This document shows, piece after piece, positions 1 to 8,954 of a DNA stretch of 64,000 nt (positions within the stretch are counted from its first letter, which is position 1; each line of letters begins with the position of its first letter). The position numbers were made by a program, and so were the translations under genes. Location: positions 8,499 to 72,498 of the forward strand of contig CAKVND010000002.1 in assembly GCA_934777245.1 (NCBI GenBank), given 5' to 3'. Origin of the DNA: an uncultured Candidatus Melainabacteria bacterium (lineage in GTDB: Bacteria > Cyanobacteriota > Vampirovibrionia > Gastranaerophilales > Gastranaerophilaceae). Below the pieces are notes generated by a model. That model was not told the origin of the DNA and searched no databases. It saw only the letters and a program-made list of their open reading frames with translations.

Positions 1-1
1 T

Positions 2-64
2 GACGCTAATGTAAATTTTAGTTATGAAACAGTTGTGCATAAAGGTTTGGAGGGTTTAGAATAA
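2..64 (+). CDS. C-terminal end of an unidentified protein (partial)
   Basis: An open frame enters from the left edge and encodes about 20 residues ending KGLEGLE before a TAA stop 1 nt ahead of gmk. The fragment is too short to assign to a family. The tight spacing suggests it is co-transcribed with gmk, and a GGAGG lies inside its last codons 12 nt before the gmk start. It could also be chance open sequence. Confidence 0.4.
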   Translation, partial: DANVNFSYETVVHKGLEGLE

Positions 65-65
65 T

Positions 66-608
66 ATGAAAAAATTGTTTGTTATTTCAGGCTCGTCAGG
101 AGTTGGCAAAGGTACTGTAATCAAAGAATTTTTGCGCAAACATCCGGATTTTAGACTCTCAATTTCTTGTACAACAAGAGGTAAGCGAGAAGGCGAAGAA
201 CATGGAGTTAATTATTTTTTCTTAACCCAAGAGGAGTTTAAAAATTGCATTGCTAATAACGAATTTCTTGAATGGGCAGAGTTTTCAGGTAATCATTACG
301 GAACTAAAAAAGCTTTTGTAGAAGAATGTTTAAACAATGATGAAAATTTAATTTTAGAAATTGACACAAAAGGCGCATTAAATGTCAAAAATATTATGCC
401 GGAAGCAGAATTGATTTTTATAGCTCCACCTTCAATAGAAGAATTGGAAGCTCGACTTAGAGGTCGCCATACTGAAACAGAAGAAGCTATTCAGAAACGA
501 CTGGCGTCTATCAAATTAGAAATGGAAAACTCTAAAAAATTCGACCACAAAGTTGTTAATGATACTGTAGAAAACGCTGTAAAACAACTTGAAAACATTA
601 TGATGTAA
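66..608 (+). CDS. gmk: Guanylate kinase
   Basis: Phosphorylates GMP to GDP with ATP in the cytosol, feeding GTP and (p)ppGpp pools. The P-loop GSSGVGKGT is at residues 9-17; GKG in place of the usual GKS is, as I recall, common in cyanobacterial Gmk. It is followed by the GMP-binding region (SCTTRGKREGE, about 34-44; the NYFF segment; WAEFSGNHYGT, about 70-80) and a lid segment (RLRGRHTETEEAIQKRL). At 180 aa it is slightly short at the C-terminus compared with the usual 195-210 but has all core motifs. It follows an upstream partial gene closely. A gap of about 130 nt separates it from the ferritin-like gene. Confidence 0.95.
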   Translation: MKKLFVISGSSGVGKGTVIKEFLRKHPDFRLSISCTTRGKREGEEHGVNYFFLTQEEFKNCIANNEFLEWAEFSGNHYGTKKAFVEECLNNDENLILEIDTKGALNVKNIMPEAELIFIAPPSIEELEARLRGRHTETEEAIQKRLASIKLEMENSKKFDHKVVNDTVENAVKQLENIMM

Positions 609-739
609 TTTTTAATTTTCGTTTTTTGTAAAGACTAAAACTAATCGATTTATAAAGAAATATATTATTCAGTTGGAGATTGTATTATTCACAATTTTTC
701 AATAATCTTTTCATGCGAAAACTCGCAGAAAGGAATAAT

Positions 740-2059
740 ATGAGTTTTAATCCATTAAAAGAAAAAGGAATGCCTATAGAAAAACAAATTCGTAATTGGC
801 ATCAAATTGCAGGGAAACCTTACAACAAAACAAAAGTTGATTGTTATACCAGAACGCGTCAAATCTTAATGAACGGCATTGAAATTGAAGCTTGGGGCTT
901 TAAACATCAATTAAACAGATTTATGCCTAATAACAATGACAAAGAACTAATTGCATTAATTAGCAGAATTGAAGATTCTCAACAAACAACTATAAATTGG
1001 ATGGGACCTGCAGATCAATCCATTTTAGAAACAACTTTAGCCTATGAACAAGTTGCTGTAGATTTAACAGCCTGGTTAGCTCAAAACGAACCAGACGCAT
1101 ATGTTAAAGAAACATTTGACTTCGGTTTATTAGAAGACTTTGATCACTTATACCGATATAGTCAATTTGCTTATATGGAAGAAGGTATTAAACCAAATGA
1201 CATTGTTCAAAATCAAACTGACGTAATTGTTGGACGCCCAACACAACATCATCACAACGATAACGGTTTAAGAATTCGCAAACATTATGATAAGGCAAAA
1301 ACGCATCCACAGACAAAAGTTAATATTTTAACACTTTTGTCCGGAGAACAACAAACACATAATTATTATGCCGAACACGGTTTTATGTATGGTAACCATG
1401 TTCTTAGAGAAACTTATGCCGAAATAAAAGATGTGGAAGAAGAACACGTTACAATGTATGAATCCTTAATCGATCCTACAGAAACATTATTAGAAAAATT
1501 CTTAATCCACGAATTCACAGAAGTTTGTAACTACTACACTTGTCTGGAAGATGAAACAGACAATGACATCAAAAAAATCTGGGAATTATTCTTAGATATT
1601 GAACTCGGACACCTTCAAATCGCTTCAGATTTATTCAAAAAATATGAACATCGTGATGCAGAAGAAATTATCGGATCTGAAATAATAATACCTTGTAGAT
1701 TTAAAAGTCAAAAAAAATATGTTCAAAAAATCTTAGAAACCGAAGTTGACAAACGACTTGAATCAGAAGGAAAATTTATTACCATAAATAACTTACCAAA
1801 AGATTGGGCAAGCTATAAAGTCCAAAGCAAACAAAATGAGCTAAATTCACCAACAGAAAACGCAATTAGACTTGCGTTTTTACATGAAAATCGTGACATC
1901 ATTTCTGCTAATGAGGATTTGGCTGATAAAGAAACAGAAATTCTTGCAAAAGGACTTCAAACAGAACTTATAGCAAATAATACCGTCATGCCGAATGAGT
2001 TAAATAAAATGATTAAAGAACATCAAAATATTAAAAATAAAAAAGAAAAATTAATATAA
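740..2059 (+). CDS. Ferritin-like domain protein of unknown function
   Basis: I chose the ATG at 740 because AGAAAGGA (727-734) lies just upstream; an in-frame ATG at 680 has no ribosome site. The protein has 439 aa. Its middle is helical with acidic/histidine motifs like those of diiron ferritin-like bundles: EEEHVTMYE (about 233), HEFTEVCNYY (about 254) and ELGHLQIA (about 287). A histidine cluster THQHHHND-like stretch lies near residue 172. No signal peptide or membrane segment is seen. The substrate is unknown; metal binding or redox protection is possible from fold resemblance only. It converges on accC and ends at a strong hairpin terminator. Confidence 0.6.
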   Translation: MSFNPLKEKGMPIEKQIRNWHQIAGKPYNKTKVDCYTRTRQILMNGIEIEAWGFKHQLNRFMPNNNDKELIALISRIEDSQQTTINWMGPADQSILETTLAYEQVAVDLTAWLAQNEPDAYVKETFDFGLLEDFDHLYRYSQFAYMEEGIKPNDIVQNQTDVIVGRPTQHHHNDNGLRIRKHYDKAKTHPQTKVNILTLLSGEQQTHNYYAEHGFMYGNHVLRETYAEIKDVEEEHVTMYESLIDPTETLLEKFLIHEFTEVCNYYTCLEDETDNDIKKIWELFLDIELGHLQIASDLFKKYEHRDAEEIIGSEIIIPCRFKSQKKYVQKILETEVDKRLESEGKFITINNLPKDWASYKVQSKQNELNSPTENAIRLAFLHENRDIISANEDLADKETEILAKGLQTELIANNTVMPNELNKMIKEHQNIKNKKEKLI

Positions 2060-2063
2060 TACA

Positions 2064-2097
2064 AAAGGCGTGATTTATATTTTTAAATCACGCCTTT
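2064..2097. terminator. Bidirectional hairpin terminator between the ferritin-like gene and accC
   Basis: A perfect 14-bp stem (2064-2077 with 2084-2097, core GGCGTGATTTA) and a 6-nt loop lie between two convergent genes. A/T-rich flanks on both sides allow termination in both directions. Confidence 0.85.
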
Positions 2098-2102
2098 GCT
2101 TT

Positions 2103-3455
2103 TTAATTTTTACCTTTTCTTTTATAAAAATCTTCAATAAATCCTGTGTTGAAATTTCCGCTTATAAACACTTCATCTTCAACAATTTCTTGATGGAAAG
2201 GTATTGTTGTTTTAATACCTGTTACAACATATTCTTTCAAAGCTTGATACATTCTACGTCTTGCTTCGTTTCTGTTTTGTCCCCAACAAATTAATTTACC
2301 AATCATTGAATCATAATATGGCGGAATTGAATATCCCGGATAAACATGAGAATCAACTCTTATACCGAAGCCCCCTGGAGCAAAATATCCGTCAATTTTA
2401 CCAGGACAAGGCATAAAATCATGTTCAGGGTCTTCTGCATTAATACGGCATTCAATAGCGTGACCTCTCAAAAGAACGTCATCTTGAGTGTAGCCTAATT
2501 TTTTACCTGATGCTACAAGGATTTGTTCTCTTACTATATCAACTTGTGAAATCATTTCAGTTACACAATGTTCAACTTGTACACGTGTATTCATTTCCAT
2601 AAAATACCATTTGCCGTCATGGTCAAGCAAGAATTCACAAGTACCTGCGCCTTCATAACCGATAGCTTTCGCTGCACGAACAGCAGCTGCACCCATTTCT
2701 TTTCTTGTTTCTTCATCAATTGCCGGAGAAGGAGCTTCTTCTAACAATTTTTGGTGTCTTCTTTGAATAGAACAATCTCTTTCACCTAAGTGAATAACAT
2801 TGCCAAAAGAGTCACCTAAGATTTGAACTTCAATGTGTCTTGGGTTTTCAAGGAATTTTTCAGCGTAAATTCCAGGATTACCAAAGAATTTTTCAGCTTC
2901 CATTTGGCAAAGGTTCATATTTGATTCTAATTCATCGTCATTTCTAACGATTCTCATGCCTTTACCGCCGCCGCCTGCAGTAGCTTTTAGAATAATAGGA
3001 TAACCTGCTTTGTGGGCAAATTCTCTCGCTTGCTGTACAGATTCCAATAAACCTGTACCTGGAGTTACAGGAACGTTATTTTCTATCATTGTCTTACGAG
3101 CAGTTGCTTTATCGCCCATTTTACGCATAGATTCCGCAGAAGGTCCGATAAATTTGATACCATGTTCGGTACAAATATCAACAAAATCTGCTCTTTCTGA
3201 CATAAAACCGTATCCGGGGTGGATAGCATCACAGCCTGTCATCAATGCTGTTGAAATAATCGCTGGAATGCTTAAATAGCTTTGTGCACTTGGTGCAGGC
3301 CCGATACAATATGCATCTGTTGCCAATCTAACATGTAGTGACTTTGCATCTGCTTGAGAATATACTGCAACCGTCGGAATACCTAATTCTCTACACGCTC
3401 TAATTACTCTTACTGCGATTTCGCCTCTATTTGCTATTAATACTCGTTTAAACAT
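2103..3455 (-). CDS. accC: Biotin carboxylase subunit of acetyl-CoA carboxylase
   Basis: ATP-dependent carboxylation of biotin on AccB, the first half-reaction of fatty-acid synthesis. The 450-aa product starts MFKRVLIANRGEIA; this ATG is preferred over one 18 nt upstream because AAAGGAT sits before it. The N-terminal biotin-carboxylase domain is followed by an ATP-grasp domain with the glycine-rich loop (GGGGKGMR), the KLLEEAPSP segment and EMNTRVQVEH, then the C-terminal domain. Length matches the family. It is third in the efp-accB-accC order, with a palindromic element (3473-3586) in the accB-accC gap. Confidence 0.96.
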   Translation of the reverse strand: MFKRVLIANRGEIAVRVIRACRELGIPTVAVYSQADAKSLHVRLATDAYCIGPAPSAQSYLSIPAIISTALMTGCDAIHPGYGFMSERADFVDICTEHGIKFIGPSAESMRKMGDKATARKTMIENNVPVTPGTGLLESVQQAREFAHKAGYPIILKATAGGGGKGMRIVRNDDELESNMNLCQMEAEKFFGNPGIYAEKFLENPRHIEVQILGDSFGNVIHLGERDCSIQRRHQKLLEEAPSPAIDEETRKEMGAAAVRAAKAIGYEGAGTCEFLLDHDGKWYFMEMNTRVQVEHCVTEMISQVDIVREQILVASGKKLGYTQDDVLLRGHAIECRINAEDPEHDFMPCPGKIDGYFAPGGFGIRVDSHVYPGYSIPPYYDSMIGKLICWGQNRNEARRRMYQALKEYVVTGIKTTIPFHQEIVEDEVFISGNFNTGFIEDFYKRKGKN

Positions 3456-3472
3456 AACATATCCTTTAATCA

Positions 3473-3586
3473 AAGTTTAGAAGTTTAGAAGTTGAGTAGT
3501 TTAGAAAAAATTTAATTCTACTTAAATAACATACTCTCTATCTTCAATATTCAAAAGTTTAAAACTTCTTCTAAACTTCTAAACTT
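3473..3586. repeat. Intergenic palindrome with TTTAGAAG-word arms (accB-accC gap)
   Basis: A perfect 19-nt inverted repeat: AAGTTTAGAAGTTTAGAAG at 3473-3491 and its complement at 3568-3586, 76 nt apart. Each arm is a tandem of the 8-nt word AGTTTAGA. It sits inside a presumed operon, so it would form a hairpin in the mRNA. Confidence 0.75.
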
Positions 3587-3598
3587 AATCCTTCACAT

Positions 3599-4060
3599 CT
3601 ATTCTACATACATCAAAACTTGACCAAATTCGATTGGGTCGCCGTTTTTAACGCAGATTTGAACTACTTTACCAGCTTGTTCAGCTTTGATTTCGTTCAT
3701 CAATTTCATTGCTTCAATAATACATACAACATCGCCAACGTTAACAGTTGAACCAACTTCAACAAATGGAGCTGCGTCAGGTGAAGACGCTGCGTAGAAA
3801 GTACCTACCATTGGAGAAGTAATTGCTTTCCCTTTAACTTCTTCCTTAGCAGCAGGAGTCGGTGCAGAAGCTGCTTGAGGTGCAGCAGGTGCTGCTTGCG
3901 GAGCTGCTGCAACAGCAGGTGCAGAAGCTACCATGTTAACTTCCGGTAAATCTTTTCTGATAGTGATAGCTTGTTCACCATCTTCTAAAGATATTTCTGT
4001 TAAATCATTGTCAGCAATGATTTTTGCTAATTTTTCTATATAGTCTGATTCAAATTTCAT
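3599..4060 (-). CDS. accB: Biotin carboxyl carrier protein of acetyl-CoA carboxylase
   Basis: Carries biotin between the carboxylase and carboxyltransferase subunits. The start [11 protein letters not shown] at 4060 is chosen because AAGGAGAT precedes it by 5 nt; a longer in-frame start upstream would translate the palindromic element. The protein has 153 aa: an N-terminal helical segment, an Ala/Pro-rich linker (about residues 42-72), and a biotinyl domain with the biotinylation motif EAMKLMNEI near residue 119 (Lys is the biotin site). It lies between efp upstream and accC downstream, an arrangement common in bacteria. Confidence 0.95.
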   Translation of the reverse strand: MKFESDYIEKLAKIIADNDLTEISLEDGEQAITIRKDLPEVNMVASAPAVAAAPQAAPAAPQAASAPTPAAKEEVKGKAITSPMVGTFYAASSPDAAPFVEVGSTVNVGDVVCIIEAMKLMNEIKAEQAGKVVQICVKNGDPIEFGQVLMYVE

Positions 4061-4080
4061 TTTTATCTCCTTGTCAATAA

Positions 4081-4203
4081 AGTGAACAGGTGAATAAGTC
4101 AATAAGTGAATAAGTTCGTTATAAATATTTTCAATTAAAAACGCGTTTTTGAATAGGAAATCTAAAATGAACTTATTCACCTATTCACATATTCACTTAT
4201 TGG
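4081..4203. repeat. Intergenic palindrome with GTGAATA-word arms, copy 1 (efp-accB gap)
   Basis: The left arm 4081-4117 and right arm 4169-4203 are imperfect inverted repeats made of the word GTGAATAAG repeated several times. The centre holds TTCGTTATAA and AACGCG. Arms and centre closely match a second copy at 63763-63890 near dnaK, so this is a dispersed element family. Confidence 0.8.
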
Positions 4204-4209
4204 CCTATG

Positions 4210-4767
4210 TTAAACTCTATCCAAATATTCATTACTTCTGGTATCAACTCTGATTACATCGCCGTTTGATACGAAGAATGGAACGTTAACTACTGCACCT
4301 GTTTCAAGGGTTGCTGGTTTTGTACCGCCTTGAGCTGTGTTACCCTTTTCAGCAGGTGGAGTATCAACAACTTCCAATTCTACGTGAGCAGGAATATCAA
4401 CACCGATAATTCTCTTATCGTGCATCAAAACTTGTACAATCATATTTTCTTTAAGGTATTTTACGCCATCACCAACTTGGTCATCTGTAAGTTGAAGTTG
4501 TTCGTAAGTTTCGTTATCCATCATAACGTAATCTTTACCTTCTTTGTATAAATATTGCATTTCTCTACGGTCAAGCATAGCTTTAGCAACTTTTTCACCG
4601 GCTCTGAAAGTTTTTTCAATAACGTTACCTGATTCAACGTTTTTAAGCTTTGTTCTCACAAAAGCTGCACCTTTACCGGGTTTAACGTGTAAAAACTCAA
4701 CAACGTTCCAAAGACCGTTATCTAATTCAAGTGTTAAGCCATTCTTTAAATCGTTTACTGAAATCAT
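4210..4767 (-). CDS. efp: Translation elongation factor P
   Basis: Rescues ribosomes stalled at polyproline by acting at the E site. The 185-aa product has the three beta-barrel domains of the family. The conserved loop [10 protein letters not shown] places Lys32 at the position modified in many bacteria; no modification enzyme is seen in this window. A clear AAGGAGC Shine-Dalgarno precedes the ATG. It is the first gene of the efp-accB-accC set, and diverges from rpmH across a 175-bp gap that must hold both promoters. Confidence 0.97.
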   Translation of the reverse strand: MISVNDLKNGLTLELDNGLWNVVEFLHVKPGKGAAFVRTKLKNVESGNVIEKTFRAGEKVAKAMLDRREMQYLYKEGKDYVMMDNETYEQLQLTDDQVGDGVKYLKENMIVQVLMHDKRIIGVDIPAHVELEVVDTPPAEKGNTAQGGTKPATLETGAVVNVPFFVSNGDVIRVDTRSNEYLDRV

Positions 4768-4942
4768 ATTTGCTCCTTAAACATACTACTATTCATCTTT
4801 TTCTTGATACTAACATAAACGCGTTTTAATCGCAACATGCCAACAAACTTTACAATACTTAACCTCGCATGTTGACTAAGCTATGTTTTTATGGTTTGAT
4901 AAGAGTATTATAAGTAAAATTAGCTGAAAAGGAAATAGAAAA

Positions 4943-5095
4943 ATGAGACGTACATTAGAAGGAACAAAAATTAAAAGACAACACGTTAGTGGTTTCAGAG
5001 CTAGAATGTCAACTCCTGGTGGTCAAGAAGTTTTGAACAGAAGACGCGCTAAAGGAAGACACCAAATTGCAATTTCTGGCAGCAAACGTGCTTAG
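4943..5095 (+). CDS. rpmH: 50S ribosomal protein L34
   Basis: A 50-aa basic protein: MRRTLEGTKIKR at the start, then the family core GFRARM and NRRRAKGRH. The MRRTLEGT start resembles cyanobacterial L34. A Shine-Dalgarno AAAAGGAAA lies about 6 nt upstream. The usual neighbour rnpA does not follow; a terminator comes immediately after the stop, so the gene appears monocistronic. Confidence 0.93.
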   Translation: MRRTLEGTKIKRQHVSGFRARMSTPGGQEVLNRRRAKGRHQIAISGSKRA

Positions 5096-5115
5096 TATTT
5101 AAGAAAAATTTACTC

Positions 5116-5147
5116 AAAAACATCCGTTTCAACGGATGTTTTTTTGT
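5116..5147 (+). terminator. Rho-independent terminator of rpmH
   Basis: The stem ACATCCG/CGGATGT (5120-5126 with 5133-5139) has a 6-nt loop and is followed by a run of T. Confidence 0.9.
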
Positions 5148-5179
5148 TTGTGTAAAATCTATCTTTTGCGCTATTTCAT

Positions 5180-5327
5180 TTATCCCATCAACGTTTGCGC
5201 GAATTTCAATGATTCTTCCGTAACTTCACCACCTGCAAGTTCAGCAATCGCTTTTAAATTTTTATCTCCCTCAAGAATGGAAATATCAACGCTTGTCGTG
5301 CCGTCTTGTGTCTTTTTAACGTAAAAA
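5180..5327 (-). pseudogene. recN: Detached 3'-end fragment of recN
   Basis: About 145 bp (5186-5327) match the 3' end of intact recN (7308-7450) with roughly a dozen mismatches. Translated on the minus strand it reads the same RecN tail, ending AELAGGEVTEESLKFAQTLMG with its own TAA at 5180-5182, so the whole frame is kept. Most differences are silent or conservative (for example GDKN for GDRK). Upstream of the fragment there is no further RecN sequence: homology stops near 5327. Together with intact recN it forms a direct repeat around the M48/TPR gene pair. Confidence 0.85.
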
Positions 5328-5401
5328 TTAATATATTTAAATGATAAAAAAAACTATTTTAAATGATACAATCCGAGTGCCATTTAACTGGGAGCTTTAA
5401 T

Positions 5402-6187
5402 ATGGAAAAAGAGAATTTTCAAAAGTTTGTATCTAAGAAAGAAACATTGTACTTTGCATTAATGCTAATAATTTCTCTGCTTTTTTACATTATATTATTT
5501 ATTGGCCTTATAGGAATTATATATATAATGGCAATTGGTCTGTTTTTATTTATTACACAGGGGTTGGCAATTGGACATATTCGACAAAATTCTGTTAAAA
5601 TAACAGAAAATCATTTTGGCGATATTTATGCAAAAATTAAGCAATATTCAGAAATTTTAAGCTTAGAAACTATTCCTGATGTATATTTAATGCAATCAGG
5701 AGGTGTTTTAAATGCGTTTGCAACAAGATTTTTATTTCAAGATGTTATAGTTATTTATTCAGATATTTTAGAACTTGCTTATGAACAAGGTGAAAATGCT
5801 GTTAATTTTATAATTGCACACGAATTGGCTCATATAAAAAGAAAACATCTTTCTAAAATGAAATATATTGCTTGTGCAATGATTATACCTTTTTTAAATT
5901 CTGCATACTCCAGAGCATGTGAAACAACATGTGATAGAATTGCAATGGAATTGACCAAAGAATTGCCAATTGACGGACTTCTCGTTCTTGTTGCCGGTAC
6001 AAAATTATATAAAAAGGTTGATACAAAACTTTTTGTTACAAATGCAGAAGCTGAAAAAGGTTTTTGGGGTTGGTTTGCAGAAATTTGTTCTTCACATCCG
6101 AATTTAGCAACAAGAATTAAAAACCTTGCAAATATAGATGTACCTAAGATTACGGATAACATTAAACATTCTAGCACTCTTTATTAA
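5402..6187 (+). CDS. Membrane-anchored M48-family zinc metalloprotease
   Basis: The start at 5402 (MEKENFQKF) has GGGAG about 7 nt upstream; the longer frame from 5363 has none. The 261-aa product has two hydrophobic segments (about residues 15-34 and 38-56), then a protease domain with the zinc motif HELAHIKRKH (about 152-161) and a downstream ETTCD glutamate motif, as in the HtpX/Ste24 family. It is shorter than HtpX and lacks the C-terminal membrane pair. Probable role: proteolysis at the membrane. It is followed 17 nt later by a TPR protein, likely the same operon. Both genes lie between the two recN 3' copies. Confidence 0.85.
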   Translation: MEKENFQKFVSKKETLYFALMLIISLLFYIILFIGLIGIIYIMAIGLFLFITQGLAIGHIRQNSVKITENHFGDIYAKIKQYSEILSLETIPDVYLMQSGGVLNAFATRFLFQDVIVIYSDILELAYEQGENAVNFIIAHELAHIKRKHLSKMKYIACAMIIPFLNSAYSRACETTCDRIAMELTKELPIDGLLVLVAGTKLYKKVDTKLFVTNAEAEKGFWGWFAEICSSHPNLATRIKNLANIDVPKITDNIKHSSTLY

Positions 6188-6204
6188 AGTTATAGGTAAA
6201 TAAA

Positions 6205-7263
6205 ATGTCTAAAAAAATATATTACGGATTATTGGGTATATTAGTTATCATCGCTTTAACTATAAATTTAAAAACTGATAATTCAAGTATTACGATGATG
6301 TACATTCATATTGCAGAACATTGCAGTAATGCAAAGATGTATGAATTATCAAATTTTTATTATACTGTTGCACAGAGAATAAATAAAAAAACTACTTGGC
6401 TTGACTATAATATAGCTAAAAATATTGTTGCAAGTGTTTGGAATAAACCTTTGACCACTTATAAACAGGAAAAACTACAAGAAGCTATAAATCATTTGGA
6501 TATAGAAATTGCAAAACATCCAAATAATGCAGATATTAATGCTGAATATGCATATGCTTATGAAGCATTGGAAGATTATGATAAAGCAATTGAATATTAC
6601 AAAAAATGCATAAAAAAAATTCCAACTTGGCAGTATGGATATTACAGATTAGGTTTTCTTTATTCACAAGTGAAAATGGAATATGAAACAGCATTAGATT
6701 ATATTAATAAAGCATTAGAATTGAATCCAAATGATAATAATGCAATTTTTAATAAAGCATATATTTTAAGTGAATTAGAAAAATATGAAGAAGCGATAAA
6801 GTATTATAAAGAATATTTAGAAATATATCCAAACAATGTTGCCGCATTAGTTAATATATCTAATTGTGAAATAAAAATTAAAGATTATGAAAATGCAGAA
6901 AAACATGTCGAATTAGGATTAAAACTTAATAAGTATTCTTCTTACCTAATCTCTAATAAAATGGATATTTTATTGCATAAACATGAGTTTGAAAAAGTAA
7001 AAACAGAGTATGAAAAAATGTTGGAAAGAGATTCAAATTCAGGTTATATTGCATATTTTGCGTTAGCTGAAATTGCTCGATATCAAGGAAATAATGAAGA
7101 AGCAGAAAAGTTCTATAAATTAGCAAAAGAAAATGCAAAAAATTATTATGATAAATATTGCAATAACCCATATGATTTAAGTGATATTGATGGCAAATGT
7201 ATGAATCGTTACGAATTTTTAAACGATTTTGAAAAAGAAAAAATAAGAAAACTTGATTTTTAA
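6205..7263 (+). CDS. Membrane-anchored TPR-repeat protein
   Basis: A 352-aa protein with an N-terminal hydrophobic segment (residues 5-22, signal anchor) followed by at least five TPR units, for example EALEDYDKAIEYYKKCI, SELEKYEEAIKYYKEYL and YQGNNEEAEKFYKLA. It probably acts as a binding scaffold facing the periplasm, perhaps for the M48 protease 17 nt upstream (inference from adjacency). The coding sequence is more A/T-rich than its neighbours by eye, consistent with acquisition together with the protease. Confidence 0.8.
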   Translation: MSKKIYYGLLGILVIIALTINLKTDNSSITMMYIHIAEHCSNAKMYELSNFYYTVAQRINKKTTWLDYNIAKNIVASVWNKPLTTYKQEKLQEAINHLDIEIAKHPNNADINAEYAYAYEALEDYDKAIEYYKKCIKKIPTWQYGYYRLGFLYSQVKMEYETALDYINKALELNPNDNNAIFNKAYILSELEKYEEAIKYYKEYLEIYPNNVAALVNISNCEIKIKDYENAEKHVELGLKLNKYSSYLISNKMDILLHKHEFEKVKTEYEKMLERDSNSGYIAYFALAEIARYQGNNEEAEKFYKLAKENAKNYYDKYCNNPYDLSDIDGKCMNRYEFLNDFEKEKIRKLDF

Positions 7264-7274
7264 TAAAAAGGTAG

Positions 7275-7292
7275 GGTGCAATTTTTTGCACC
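7275..7292 (-). terminator. Stem-loop downstream of recN
   Basis: GGTGCAA/TTGCACC forms a 7-bp stem with a 4-nt loop. Read on the minus strand after the recN stop it is followed by CTACCTTTTT, a weak T-tract. It may serve both convergent genes. Confidence 0.55.
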
Positions 7293-7301
7293 ATCAACTT
7301 T

Positions 7302-8951
7302 CTAGCTCATCAACGTTTGCGCGAATTTCAATGATTCTTCCGTAACTTCACCACCTGCGAGTTCGGCAATCGCTTTTAATTTTCTATCGCCCTCAAGAAC
7401 AGAAATATCAACGCTTGTCGTGCCGTCTTGTGTCTTTCTTACATAAAAATGTTTGTCTGATTTTGATGCAATAATTGCTTGGTGCGTAATCATAATGATT
7501 TGCATATATTTAGAAAGTTCTTTAACTTCATCCGCTACGGCTTGTGAAGTTTTTCCTGAAATTCCCGTATCAATTTCATCAAAAATAACCGTATCAATAT
7601 TATCAGATTGAGCAAAAATTGTTTTAATCGCAAGCATTACTCTTGAAATTTCACCACCGGAAGCGACTTTGGCAAGCGGTTTTAAGCCTTCTGAAATGTT
7701 TGTGGAAATCAAAAATTCAACTTTATCACATCCGTTAATTGTAAGTTCTGTTTTTTCAAAACTTATATCAAACTTGACTTTTGGAAGCTCTAACTTTTCA
7801 AGCTTTTCAACAATAAGAGAAGATAAAACTTTTGCATAATTTTTTCTCTCAGCCGAAATTTCATCCGCCATTTTTTCTAGTTGTAATTTTTTGTTTGAAA
7901 TTTCCAATTCTAATTCTTCGATATTTTGTGTTGAAAACTCAATCCCTTCAAGCTCTTGGCGCAATTTTTCGCCCTGTTCCATTACTTTAGCTAAACTTCC
8001 ACCATATTTACGTTTTAATTTATCCAATAAAAATAATCGTTCTTGAATAGTATTTATACGTTCTTCATCATTATCAAGGCGTGAAGAATACTCTCTTAGT
8101 TCGCTCGAAACATCTTTTAAAGTTTCAATCGCACTAATTAAATTGCTTTCTACGTTTTCCAATGAATTATCCATGCCAGAAGCTTTAGACAAATTCATTT
8201 TTATTTGCATTAAAGCATCCATAATAGCACCATCATCACCTGACATTGACCAATAAGAAGAACCTGTAAGGTCTTTTAATTTTTCAACATTTTCTAAAAT
8301 AGAAAGTTCATTATTGAGTTCTTCATCTTCTTGCTCTGATTGAATTTGCGCTTCATCAATTTCATTTACTTGAAACTTAAGAAAATCAATTTGTTCCTCT
8401 GTTTTATCCGCAGAATTTTTAAGTTCATCAAGTTTTGAAATCATATCTTTATAATTAGAAAATTCTTTTTTGTATTCATCCAACATTTTTCCGCAAGTAT
8501 TTTTCGCGTAAGAATCCAATAAAACAATATGATACTTAGGCTGTAAAAAAGAATACGTTTGATGTTGCGAATGTATATCCAAAAATAATTCTCTAAAATG
8601 ACGCATAAATTCTTGATTAACTAAACAACCGTTAACCCTTGAGCGCGAAGCAGTTTGAGTAATTTCTCGAGATAAAATAATCTCTTCACCCAAATCATCT
8701 ATTCCATATTCATCAAAAAGCACTGTTAAATCTTGTTTTTTGTTTAAAATTGAAACTTCTATTACAGCTTTTTCTGCGCCTGTTTTGATAACTTCTTTTC
8801 CTGCTTTTGCACCAAAAGCAATATCAATTGCGTTGATTAAAATACTTTTACCGGCACCGGTTTCACCTGTAATTATATTTAAACCTTCTGCTAAATCTAT
8901 TTCCAACTCATCTATTAATATATAATTTTTTATTGAAATCTTTGATAACAT
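7302..8951 (-). CDS. recN: DNA repair protein RecN
   Basis: SMC-like ATPase acting early in double-strand-break repair. The 549-aa product has the N-terminal Walker A GETGAGKSI (about 29-37), a coiled-coil middle (about 150-370), the ABC signature-like VASGGEISR and Walker B VIFDEIDTGISG near the C-terminus. Length is typical. It starts 3 nt after the stop of the TPR/acidic protein, so the two are co-transcribed. Its last 140 bp are duplicated at 5180-5327. Confidence 0.95.
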   Translation of the reverse strand: MLSKISIKNYILIDELEIDLAEGLNIITGETGAGKSILINAIDIAFGAKAGKEVIKTGAEKAVIEVSILNKKQDLTVLFDEYGIDDLGEEIILSREITQTASRSRVNGCLVNQEFMRHFRELFLDIHSQHQTYSFLQPKYHIVLLDSYAKNTCGKMLDEYKKEFSNYKDMISKLDELKNSADKTEEQIDFLKFQVNEIDEAQIQSEQEDEELNNELSILENVEKLKDLTGSSYWSMSGDDGAIMDALMQIKMNLSKASGMDNSLENVESNLISAIETLKDVSSELREYSSRLDNDEERINTIQERLFLLDKLKRKYGGSLAKVMEQGEKLRQELEGIEFSTQNIEELELEISNKKLQLEKMADEISAERKNYAKVLSSLIVEKLEKLELPKVKFDISFEKTELTINGCDKVEFLISTNISEGLKPLAKVASGGEISRVMLAIKTIFAQSDNIDTVIFDEIDTGISGKTSQAVADEVKELSKYMQIIMITHQAIIASKSDKHFYVRKTQDGTTSVDISVLEGDRKLKAIAELAGGEVTEESLKFAQTLMS

Positions 8952-8954
8952 ACC

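Noticed and set aside
5096..5180. rnpA next to rpmH
   Set aside because: A terminator follows rpmH and the next frame is the recN fragment; no RnpA-like protein is present.
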